The position numbers were made by a program, and so were the translations under genes. Below, in pieces: positions 1 through 8,021 of a DNA stretch of 64,000 bases (within the stretch, counting starts at the first letter, position 1; every line of letters starts with the position of its first letter). The notes beneath the pieces were generated by a model. The model saw nothing but the letters and a program-made list of their open reading frames with translations. It searched no databases and was not told where the DNA came from. The DNA is from JALEFZ01 sp039817415. Its GTDB lineage: Bacteria > Bacteroidota > Bacteroidia > J057. The DNA is taken from positions 1 to 64,000 of the forward strand of contig JBCBVV010000021.1 in NCBI GenBank assembly GCA_039817415.1. Reading direction: 5' to 3'.

Positions 1-26
1 TTTTTACATTCAGATAATAATCTTTT

Positions 27-707
27 TTATTCGTTTTTGATAGCTTCAAGCTGAGCTTTCAGAGAGTCCAAAGTCGTTCTGGCTTCCTCTACTTTCTGTG
101 TCATTTCGTCTACCTTCCCTACCATTTGTTCCTGCTTCAACTCATTTTCCTGCATCTCTTTGGTGAGTTTCTCGTGGGCTTTTTTCAAATCCTCCTGCTC
201 TTTTACAAGTTTTCCTTTAGCCTTTTCCTGATCCATCAGTTCCTCCTGCTGTGAATTGATCTTTTCCATCATAGCCATGATTCTGGCCCCCTTATCAAGG
301 TTATAAAGAAATCGCTTAGCTGCTTCAATCTCCTGTGGGAATTTCAGCGAACTGATAAAGTTGTCATTTCCAAGTGATAGGAACATATGTACTTGATTCA
401 TGTCCTTCCCAATCGGATCAATTCGGAAATAATAATCCATCTTGGCAGAAGAAATCTCAGGATAAATCACGCCTTCAAAAACGAACATTCCTTTTCTCCC
501 CTTCTTTGACTTCACCCTCGCTACTTCTAGAAACTTGGCTTCGATAGAAGATTTCACTGCCTCGGGATCGTTTGCCGTTTTCCATGCTACACCGTTCGCG
601 GTTGGAGATACCTTCTTGTCAAACTTAAATTTACCCTCAAACGTCTCCTGGGCAAATAGTCCGCTTCCTAACAAACAAAAAATGGCGAGTGTAATAATCT
701 TATTCAT
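27..707 (-). CDS. Secreted coiled-coil protein, unknown function
   Basis: A 226-residue protein with a clear signal peptide (hydrophobic residues about 4-18, cleavage near LFA-QE). The middle (about 25-140) is a compact region with FEGVIYP and MDYYFRID that I cannot assign to a family. From about residue 143 to the end it is a highly charged coiled coil rich in Glu, Lys and Gln. This suggests a periplasmic or outer-membrane-associated protein that oligomerises through its C-terminus. It is the last gene of a minus-strand run below the DUF4105 gene, 70 bp after its stop. Function unknown; secretion and coiled coil are visible, the rest is inference. Confidence 0.75.
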   Translation of the reverse strand: MNKIITLAIFCLLGSGLFAQETFEGKFKFDKKVSPTANGVAWKTANDPEAVKSSIEAKFLEVARVKSKKGRKGMFVFEGVIYPEISSAKMDYYFRIDPIGKDMNQVHMFLSLGNDNFISSLKFPQEIEAAKRFLYNLDKGARIMAMMEKINSQQEELMDQEKAKGKLVKEQEDLKKAHEKLTKEMQENELKQEQMVGKVDEMTQKVEEARTTLDSLKAQLEAIKNE

Positions 708-777
708 GACAGTATAATTTCAAGATTTGTGTTCTTTAGATTATGAAATGGGAGGAAGAGTCACCTTTTCAAATAGA

Positions 778-1980
778 TTACTGGCTTCTCCCATAAATGT
801 ATAATGACCTCGTAAACAGAATAATCATCAAGGGCAGAAAGGCTACATTCATATCTTGAAGGCCAACAAGCCAAGCAAATAGTGCCCAAACAATCAAACC
901 TGCAGAAACGAGAAAATATTGTCCTACCCATGGAGCAGGTTTTCTTTTGATGAACCAGGCCATCACAACATGGGGGAAAAACAGCCAAAGAATATTATAG
1001 TTCCAAGCTGTAGAGGTATGCTCTGTGGCAAACCAGGCTAAAAACAAAATTAGGCCTGCTATACCGGTCAGAAAATATAAGATACGTTCAAACCAAAATC
1101 CGCTTTTGACTTGATGTCCTTGCCATACCGTAAGCATACCGATCAATATCATCAGAAGTGATGTAATCAATAGCGGCTGGACAAACCATGGGCTTGGCTC
1201 AATGGGGGGCTGACCTTCGTAGATGTCATTTCGTTTCTTAACCAATGGCCTCAGTTGGCCATCTTTCCCCCTGATTTGTGCCTTGTCAAAGTAGACAGCC
1301 AAATAATCTGGTAGAAAGCTGGCCTGTTTATTTGTAGGGTGGGCATCATTTACAGAGCCCAAAATTAGATCTATCCCAAAAGCAGTCCACTCTCTTCCCA
1401 CCAAATAAGGATCCTGTAACTGTTCTCGGAAGGAAAGCTCAAACTTTTCGTCAGCTTTATCCCATACCATGCTATCCTTTAGCACGTAATCCAGCATGTC
1501 ATATACTCGAGTTGCGCAGTTATCGTAGGTGAAGTCGTAAAGGTAATTCCTGAATTCAGGCTGGTAATTATGGCGCAAGAAATTATATATGCGCTGAACC
1601 TGTGAGGGGGTAAGATCGAAAGTCTGAGAGAAATAAGATCGCTTGAAATAATGATAGACATATTCAAACCGGCGGAAGGTCTCTGTCTCAAGCCTGTAAA
1701 TTAACCTCCCCTTGATGAAATTCACATAGAACTCCATTTCCTTACCAGGCTGGAAGTCAAAGGTTCCATAATTATACACCTGAGAAACCTTCGTCCCAGG
1801 ATCATATACCCAGATTCCTGTATGGCCAAATGCAGAATATAGCTCTGCACCAGGAGCAACGGTCAGTAGCGAAATGGTCGCTGATGGGGACAGCTTTTCC
1901 GGCAGTGTTTTTTTGGCAAAAAGAGAACAGGAAAAAGTACCAAGTAGCAGGAGAATTCCAAGGCGAAGTTTCATAAGCAT
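778..1980 (-). CDS. DUF4105 domain membrane protein
   Basis: About 400 residues: signal peptide, then a DUF4105 domain (about 30-235) with the family pattern SAFGHTGI, YNYGTFDF and YDNCATRVYD, where the Asn-Cys pair resembles a Cys-peptidase-like active site. The C-terminal 130 residues hold five predicted membrane helices. An in-frame ATG lies upstream at 2004, but starting at 1980 or 1974 puts the signal peptide (KLRLGILLLLGTF) at the N-terminus. DUF4105 proteins are envelope proteins of unproven function. The gene starts 41 bp after the FAD oxidoreductase stop and probably shares its transcript with lpxB. Confidence 0.85.
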   Translation of the reverse strand: MLMKLRLGILLLLGTFSCSLFAKKTLPEKLSPSATISLLTVAPGAELYSAFGHTGIWVYDPGTKVSQVYNYGTFDFQPGKEMEFYVNFIKGRLIYRLETETFRRFEYVYHYFKRSYFSQTFDLTPSQVQRIYNFLRHNYQPEFRNYLYDFTYDNCATRVYDMLDYVLKDSMVWDKADEKFELSFREQLQDPYLVGREWTAFGIDLILGSVNDAHPTNKQASFLPDYLAVYFDKAQIRGKDGQLRPLVKKRNDIYEGQPPIEPSPWFVQPLLITSLLMILIGMLTVWQGHQVKSGFWFERILYFLTGIAGLILFLAWFATEHTSTAWNYNILWLFFPHVVMAWFIKRKPAPWVGQYFLVSAGLIVWALFAWLVGLQDMNVAFLPLMIILFTRSLYIYGRSQ

Positions 1981-2021
1981 GGTGGTATGAAACAAATATA
2001 GCACTTAGTAGGAAAAGGATA

Positions 2022-3098
2022 TTAGCTTTTTGGTGGAGAAAAGCGCTCAAGTTTCGCCTCCTCTGGAATTTCATCAACACCAGCAAACATCTTCTGGACC
2101 AACAAACGAGAACAGTAGGGTCCTAGCAATATACCCTTGGTCCCAAAACCTCCAATGGCATGCACAAAGGAATGAAGTGGATGTGTGCCCACAACAGGCC
2201 TACGATTAGGGGTGGTGGGTCTTATGCCCGCTTTTTGCTCCAAGACTTTATATGGAATACGAATCGCCTTTCTGATGAAGGATTCAATCTCCTGCCTACC
2301 CTCTTCTGTAGGAAAAGGATGCTCAAACGAATTTTGGTAGGTAGAGCCGACTATATATTGGTGATTCCCTTGGGAAATCATGTAGATTTTCTTCGAAAGG
2401 GTAAAGGGAAGCTCAGCCCCTTCTAATTGAATGCGTAAAATTTCTCCTTTATTGGGTATGATCTTTATTTCTGGGAAAAAGGGATTGTCTCCCAGTTTTG
2501 GGCCTTGGGCAAATACGATCTGATCGAAGCTTACAAGCATCCCATCCCGTTCTATTTTTCGTTTTTCCAGCTCAATTTGCTCGTAGCCTAGTTCCCAAGG
2601 AAATATATTCACTCCTTCTTGCTCATCAAGCCATTGATGGGCTGCCTGTATAAACCCGACTGTATCGACCCAACCACAAGGAAGAATTTTAATGCCACCA
2701 AAGGGATTTTCTATGATATCCTCGTGAATAGGATCCTCGAAAAAGGTGACCAAATGAGCAAAATCTGGATCTACCGATCGGCTCGTCCACTTGTTGTACT
2801 CTTCATAGGTCTTAAACGGACGATAAATCAGAGAGGGATGAACATATTGTTTCAAATGAGCAATACCTTCCTGCCCAAAGAAGTCATCAATTTCTTGTAA
2901 TAGCCTATCTGCCAACCATGATTTGGCTCCAAAACGCCCTGTAATCACATTGTACATCCCTGCAGCCACCATGGAAGCAGTATGCGCCTCCCTTCTGTCA
3001 AACAAGCTCACCTGATGCCCAGCTATGACCAATCTCAAGGCCATAAAAGTGCCTGCCAAGCCGCCTCCAACGACAACAATATGTTGTTGATCCTTCAT
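2022..3098 (-). CDS. FAD-dependent oxidoreductase (DAO family)
   Basis: A 358-residue flavoprotein of the D-amino acid oxidase/glycine oxidase (DAO) superfamily. The N-terminal dinucleotide motif VVVGGGLAGTFMALRL (residues about 8-23) binds FAD, followed by an acidic/basic FDRRE segment. The C-terminal IRPTTPNRRPVVGTHP and GGFGTKGILLGP match the FAD-closing motif of the family. There is no signal peptide, so it is cytosolic. The substrate cannot be named; an amine or amino acid is the family expectation. The ATG directly abuts the lpxB stop codon (lpxB ends at 3099), so the two are almost certainly co-transcribed and translationally coupled. Confidence 0.88.
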   Translation of the reverse strand: MKDQQHIVVVGGGLAGTFMALRLVIAGHQVSLFDRREAHTASMVAAGMYNVITGRFGAKSWLADRLLQEIDDFFGQEGIAHLKQYVHPSLIYRPFKTYEEYNKWTSRSVDPDFAHLVTFFEDPIHEDIIENPFGGIKILPCGWVDTVGFIQAAHQWLDEQEGVNIFPWELGYEQIELEKRKIERDGMLVSFDQIVFAQGPKLGDNPFFPEIKIIPNKGEILRIQLEGAELPFTLSKKIYMISQGNHQYIVGSTYQNSFEHPFPTEEGRQEIESFIRKAIRIPYKVLEQKAGIRPTTPNRRPVVGTHPLHSFVHAIGGFGTKGILLGPYCSRLLVQKMFAGVDEIPEEAKLERFSPPKS

Positions 3099-4184
3099 TT
3101 ATTTATTCATCTCTTCCCAAACAATGGCAGCAGCACGCTCTGAAGCTCCTTCTCTTCCCAGCTTTTCCCAAAGCTCATCATAATCAAGCTTCAATCTCTC
3201 CGCATGATCCGCCTCCATTAGCTTCCTTATAGCTCCTTCCGTTTGTTTGGCTGTATAGTCATGTTGAATGAGTTCTTCCACGGCCTTTCGCCCCAAAATA
3301 AGGTTGACGAGGGAAATAAAATTAACCTGCACCAGCCTCTTTCCAATGGCATAGGAAATAGGGGAGCCTTTGTAAACGACCACTTCGGGTACTTTAAACA
3401 AGGCTGTTTCAAGGGTCGCTGTTCCGGAAGTAACCACAGCATAGTCAGCCATGCTCAATAATTCGTAAGTCTTATTCATCCAGATTTCCACCTCATAACC
3501 CGTGGTAAATCCTTCGTAAAATGACTTCACTCGACTTGGAGCACCAGCAATCACAAATCTATGATCCGGAAATTGAGGGATCAGTTGTAACATGTCGGGT
3601 AGCATCCTAGAAATCTCCTGTTTTCTAGACCCTGGCAATAAGGCTATAACGGATTTCTTATCCGATTTTTGGACTTCAGGCTCTTGAATCACGTCCAGTA
3701 ATGGATGACCTACAAAGTCGACTTCTAGGCCTTCTTTTTGATAAAATTCTTTTTCAAAGGGGAGAATGACCATCATCCGATCCGTAAACTCTTTGATGGT
3801 TTTTACTCGATTCTTTTTCCATGCCCATACCTGAGGAGAAATATAGAATACAACCGGGATCCCGAGTTTTTTAATGAATTTGGCGATTCGAAGGTTGAAC
3901 CCAGGATAGTCTACGAGGAGAACAGCATCAGGCTGAAATTCTTGTATATCGGCTTCTACCTTCCTGAATAATTGACGGATGGTAGATAGATTAGACACGA
4001 CTTCTACGAAGCCCATGAAATTGATATCCCGAACGTGGGCCAATAACATCATTCCCGCTTCGGCCATGCAATCTCCTCCCACTCCTCTCACTTCAAGTTG
4101 AGGATCTTTTGTGTGAAGGGCTTTTAGAAGATTTCCAGCATGAAGGTCTCCAGAATCTTCTCCTGCGATGGCAAATAATTTCAT
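3099..4184 (-). CDS. lpxB: Lipid-A-disaccharide synthase
   Basis: LpxB joins UDP-diacylglucosamine and lipid X into the lipid A disaccharide at the inner membrane. The 361-residue length is normal. Family motifs: AGEDSGDLHAGNLL at the N-terminus, GVGGDCMAEAG, MGFVEVV, VDYPGFNLRIAK, YISPQVWAWKKNR and FVGHPLLD in the first half, then LPGSRKQEI and SGTATLETALF in the glycosyltransferase C-terminal half. It lies just downstream of the tex terminator, so it needs its own promoter between about 4185 and 4215 or read-through. It heads a unit with the FAD oxidoreductase and DUF4105. In many Bacteroidota lpxB sits beside surE; here surE is about 15 kb away. Confidence 0.97.
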   Translation of the reverse strand: MKLFAIAGEDSGDLHAGNLLKALHTKDPQLEVRGVGGDCMAEAGMMLLAHVRDINFMGFVEVVSNLSTIRQLFRKVEADIQEFQPDAVLLVDYPGFNLRIAKFIKKLGIPVVFYISPQVWAWKKNRVKTIKEFTDRMMVILPFEKEFYQKEGLEVDFVGHPLLDVIQEPEVQKSDKKSVIALLPGSRKQEISRMLPDMLQLIPQFPDHRFVIAGAPSRVKSFYEGFTTGYEVEIWMNKTYELLSMADYAVVTSGTATLETALFKVPEVVVYKGSPISYAIGKRLVQVNFISLVNLILGRKAVEELIQHDYTAKQTEGAIRKLMEADHAERLKLDYDELWEKLGREGASERAAAIVWEEMNK

Positions 4185-4215
4185 GTATGGCTGGATTGTA
4201 TCTGGGGATGAAGGT

Positions 4216-4242
4216 AAAAAAAAAGCCCGTCATAAGACGGGC
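4216..4242 (-). terminator. Rho-independent terminator of tex
   Basis: A 7-bp GC-rich stem (4225-4231 with 4236-4242) with an ATAA loop. On the minus strand it is followed by nine T residues (4216-4224). It lies 59 bp past the tex stop codon. Confidence 0.9.
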
Positions 4243-4300
4243 CATACAAACACGTTAGCCAAAAGGACTCTTTATATCAAATGTACAATAGTACGATATG

Positions 4301-6532
4301 TCAATTTTTACGACGTTGGCTCTTTTTAAAACGAATGAAATCACTTTCAGGTTTTCGATCTGACTGTCTTTCACGTCTTTTAGGCCGCTGGGGTCGCTCT
4401 CCTGTCTTCATGGACAGACTTATTCGCTTTCTTGCAACTTCCACACCAATAACTTTCACTTGCACCTTTTGATGCACTTTTACTACCTCAGTGGGATGTT
4501 TTACAAAGCGATCTGCCATTTGACTCAGGTGAACCAATCCATCTTGATGCACACCTACATCTACAAATGCACCAAAATCGGTGATATTTGTAATGATGCC
4601 AGGTAGAACCATTCCGATTCTCAAATCGCCAATCTCATTGATGCCTTCAGCGAACTGAAACATCTCAAATTTCTCTCTAGGATCTCGTCCAGGCTTAGCC
4701 AACTCCTCCATGATGTCTTGCAGGGTAGGAAGACCAACGGATTCTGAAACATATTGCTTCAGGTTGATTTTCTTTCTAAGCTGCTCATCTTCTATCAAAT
4801 CCTGCACACTGACTCCTAAATCCTTCGCCATTTTTACAACAATGTGATAAGACTCAGGGTGAACAGCACTTGCATCCAGTGGATTTTTAGCTTGACGGAT
4901 TCTCAGGAATCCAGCTGCTTGCTCATATGCTTTAGGACCCAGACGGGGCACCTTTAATATTTCCTTACGTGAAGAGAACGGACCGTTTTCGTCTCGGTAT
5001 TTAACAATATTCTCTGCTAAAGAAGGTCCCAAACCAGACACATAGGTCAACAATTGTTTGGAAGCTGTGTTTACCTCAACGCCAACTTTATTTACGCAAC
5101 TAATTACGGTATCATCGAGGGTCTTTTTCAATAAGTTTTGATCCACATCATGTTGATATTGTCCAACACCGATGGATTTTGGATCAATTTTCACCAACTC
5201 AGCCAAGGGGTCCATCAGTCTACGCCCAATGGAGACTGCTCCTCGAACCGTAACATCGTGATTAGGAAATTCCTCTCTAGCTGCAGTTGAAGCTGAATAA
5301 ATGGATGCTCCACTTTCATTAACCATCACAATGGCTACATGAGCGGGCAACCCAATTTCTCTTAACCAACTTTCTGATTCTCTTCCCGCCGTACCATTCC
5401 CTACAGCGATTACCTCAATTTTATATTTATCCACAAGATGCATCACAGTCGCTGAAGCTTGTGCAGTTTGACGCTGTGGGGGATGTGGATAGATGGCCGT
5501 ATTCTCTAATAACTGTCCCTCAGAACTTAGACAAACCAACTTACAACCGGTCCTGAAACCAGGGTCAAGCGCCATTACTGCCTTTCTTCCCAAAGGAGCT
5601 GCCAGTAACAATTGCCTTAAGTTCTCAGCAAAGACATTTACCGCTTCTACATCTGCTTTATCCTTGGTGTGAATTCTGGTTTCTGTTTCCAAAGATGGCC
5701 CCATTAACCTCTTATAAGAATCCTCAATGGCTTCCTTTACCAAAGGAGCTGAACTACTTTTCCCTTTGACGAATTGGTACTCAAGGGCATAAACAGCATC
5801 CTCTTCCTCTGGACGCATATTCAAAGAAAGGATCATTTCTTTCTCCCCTCTTCTTAGAGCTAATAATCTATGTGAGGGAATTCTTTCAATTGGCTCGTTG
5901 AACTCAAAGTAATCTTTGTACTTAGCCCCTTCTTCTTCTTTTCCTTTGATCACCTTCGCACTAATCGTCCCTCTTTTCATAAAAATATTACGAACCCTAG
6001 AACGAGCATCCTTGTCTTCATTGACCCACTCAGCGATAATATCTTTGGCTCCTTTGATCGCTTCTTGCACATCCACTACCCCTTTCTCTTCGTTCACAAA
6101 GGCTTTGGCTTCTTCCACAGGATCAAAGCTTTGATTTTGTTCAAATAAAGACTTTGCCAATGGCTCCAGGCCCTTTTCACGCGCAATGGTCGCCTTTGTT
6201 CTTCTCTTTGGTTTATAGGGTAGATAAATATCTTCCAACTCACTCATGGTCGCTGCTTCAAGAACTGAAGCCTTCAATTCATCCGTCAACAACTCCCTCT
6301 CTTCAAGAGACTTAAGGATGGCTTCCTTTCTCTTTTCTAGCGCTGTCAATTGTTCTGACCTATCCCTAATGGAAGTTAACTGTACCTCATCTAGTGTACC
6401 CGTTGCTTCCTTTCTATACCTGGCCATGAAAGGAATAGTCGCTCCTTCCCCTAACATTTTCAAGGTGGCAGCCACCTGAAAGCGCTGCAGGTTCAACTCC
6501 TTTGCTATGATATCTACCTGAGAATTACTCAT
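4301..6532 (-). CDS. tex: Tex-family RNA-binding transcription accessory protein
   Basis: A 743-residue Tex protein, full length for the family. Order of domains: helical Tex N-terminal region (1-190) with ATIPFMARYRKEATG, a YqgF/RNase H-like domain with MALDPGFRTGCKL, helix-hairpin-helix repeats around VSGLGPSLAENIV and VPRLGPKAYEQ, and a C-terminal S1 RNA-binding domain (GIITNITDFGAFVDVG, HQDGLVHLSQ). The last 40 residues form a basic, Arg/Lys-rich tail. Tex binds RNA/DNA and associates with transcription elongation in the cytosol. It appears monocistronic, with a terminator downstream at 4216-4242. Confidence 0.96.
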   Translation of the reverse strand: MSNSQVDIIAKELNLQRFQVAATLKMLGEGATIPFMARYRKEATGTLDEVQLTSIRDRSEQLTALEKRKEAILKSLEERELLTDELKASVLEAATMSELEDIYLPYKPKRRTKATIAREKGLEPLAKSLFEQNQSFDPVEEAKAFVNEEKGVVDVQEAIKGAKDIIAEWVNEDKDARSRVRNIFMKRGTISAKVIKGKEEEGAKYKDYFEFNEPIERIPSHRLLALRRGEKEMILSLNMRPEEEDAVYALEYQFVKGKSSSAPLVKEAIEDSYKRLMGPSLETETRIHTKDKADVEAVNVFAENLRQLLLAAPLGRKAVMALDPGFRTGCKLVCLSSEGQLLENTAIYPHPPQRQTAQASATVMHLVDKYKIEVIAVGNGTAGRESESWLREIGLPAHVAIVMVNESGASIYSASTAAREEFPNHDVTVRGAVSIGRRLMDPLAELVKIDPKSIGVGQYQHDVDQNLLKKTLDDTVISCVNKVGVEVNTASKQLLTYVSGLGPSLAENIVKYRDENGPFSSRKEILKVPRLGPKAYEQAAGFLRIRQAKNPLDASAVHPESYHIVVKMAKDLGVSVQDLIEDEQLRKKINLKQYVSESVGLPTLQDIMEELAKPGRDPREKFEMFQFAEGINEIGDLRIGMVLPGIITNITDFGAFVDVGVHQDGLVHLSQMADRFVKHPTEVVKVHQKVQVKVIGVEVARKRISLSMKTGERPQRPKRRERQSDRKPESDFIRFKKSQRRKN

Positions 6533-6648
6533 GCTTTTTCTCGTGGTTTTTTCCTAAAGGTAGTTAGCAATGAAATTTTTTAGCGAATAATTTTATCCAC
6601 GCCTACGTAGGGATTCTTTTCCACACTCCTTCAAGGCGGTGGATAGCC

Positions 6649-7863
6649 TTACTTCTCAGCTTGAAACACTGGATTCATTCGAACCACACCTTTCCCTGGC
6701 AATTCCACATAGTATTCTGTTCCGTAAGGATTTCCAGGCTTGAAAAAATCAGTCGAGATAATCTGTGCCCCAGATGTAAACGCTGCTTCAGCACGCTTTT
6801 TGTCATTTACCTTCGCTTCATAAGTCTCGATATCAGATCGGCTACGGACCAAATATCCCTGCTTGACATATTCCTTAATCTCATCCTGCCTGACAATAGC
6901 ATTGTCCAACAATAAAAAAGCAGACTTGGGTGTACCTGGTGTCGAACGAACAAACATCATCCTTCCTTCTAAAGAGGGTCTCCCCTTCCAATAAAGAGAG
7001 GCCGCATTTTCGTCAATCGCAGGTAACATGAGGAACACAAACTTACCTCTAGCGTCTTTCAATAAAGGCCAATTTTGGGCGAGAACTCCCTCCTCAAGGG
7101 TTTTAAAATTTCCTCTCACATCATCTGGTATAATGAGCTTATTGCGCCCCAATCCTTGTAGGAGTTCCTTGTCTAAGGCCTCAAATGCCAATGAGTCAAA
7201 AGGAATCACCTCTGTGGGTTGAGGAAATATGGGTAAGCCTTGCTGCTTGATCTCAAGGAGAATAAAAACGGGGATATGATCTGGATGTGTATCTGACCAT
7301 GCCTTTAATTCACCCAAGCAATCCTGAAAAGTTGGGCAATGGCTTCTAAAGTCAAAATCAGGGATATGTAAAACCTTATACCCAGGTTTTGCCATACCCG
7401 TCGTATCATGCGGCAGAAAATCCTCAGCTCCCTTTGTTTGGAGGAAGCGATAAGAAGCGGGTTCGGCAAATCTATTTCCCGTCGGATCATAAAACACATC
7501 TATCTCCAAACTTCTCATACCCGCTTCCAACTGTTCCCCTAATGCGGGATGATCATATGCCAGGGCTTCCCGCATCGGAACTTTATTGGGATGATACTCA
7601 TCATACTCTGCTCTTTGTTCCTCCGTCATACCTTCCAATCTGGCGGCCAGCATGGGTTCGAGAACCCTTGAGACGTAGGACATCACTTGTGTATCGATAG
7701 GTTGGGCATAACTATTATGGGTACCCAAGACCTGTATTTGATTGATTTTCACATCGGGATTTTCTTCCAAAAAGGAGCGATGGCTTTTTGGTGAAGAATC
7801 GCAGCCAAATAAGCAAGCGACAAGGAAAATCGTGAGAGCGGGTTTCAGAGCTGAGACAAACAT
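6649..7863 (-). CDS. PI-PLC-like phosphodiesterase lipoprotein
   Basis: About 404 residues. From the ATG at 7863 the N-terminus is a lipoprotein signal ending CLFGC; the upstream ATG (7905) would add a 14-residue polar extension. The mature part matches calcium-dependent phosphatidylinositol-specific phospholipase C1-like proteins: QVLGTHNSY with the first catalytic His, RSLEIDVFYD, and VLHIPDFDFRSHCPTFQDCLGELKAW with the second His. It probably hydrolyses a phosphodiester (phospholipid or glycerophosphodiester) while anchored in the envelope; the true substrate is not shown by the sequence. It stands alone between tex and the T9SS protein terminator. Confidence 0.85.
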   Translation of the reverse strand: MFVSALKPALTIFLVACLFGCDSSPKSHRSFLEENPDVKINQIQVLGTHNSYAQPIDTQVMSYVSRVLEPMLAARLEGMTEEQRAEYDEYHPNKVPMREALAYDHPALGEQLEAGMRSLEIDVFYDPTGNRFAEPASYRFLQTKGAEDFLPHDTTGMAKPGYKVLHIPDFDFRSHCPTFQDCLGELKAWSDTHPDHIPVFILLEIKQQGLPIFPQPTEVIPFDSLAFEALDKELLQGLGRNKLIIPDDVRGNFKTLEEGVLAQNWPLLKDARGKFVFLMLPAIDENAASLYWKGRPSLEGRMMFVRSTPGTPKSAFLLLDNAIVRQDEIKEYVKQGYLVRSRSDIETYEAKVNDKKRAEAAFTSGAQIISTDFFKPGNPYGTEYYVELPGKGVVRMNPVFQAEK

Positions 7864-7959
7864 AGCTTGAAGAAAAGGGTGGCAAATAGTTTTACCTAAG
7901 GTCAAAAAATAGCTTGAGCTCAGAAATAAGTTGGAAAAAACTTTCTGTTAAATCGTACC

Positions 7960-7989
7960 AAAAAAGGCGTGCGATTCGCATCGCACGCC
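7960..7989 (-). terminator. Terminator of the T9SS surface protein gene
   Basis: A perfect 10-bp stem (7966-7975 with 7980-7989) with a TCGC loop. On the minus strand it is followed by six T residues (7960-7965). It lies 33 bp below the stop of the gene at 8022. Confidence 0.92.
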
Positions 7990-8021
7990 CTGAGTATTCA
8001 CAACTTATTGAAGTCGTGGGG

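Noticed and set aside
7389..7700. A 103-codon plus-strand frame
   Set aside because: Antisense to the PI-PLC-like lipoprotein with catalytic motifs; Pro/Ser-rich shadow only.
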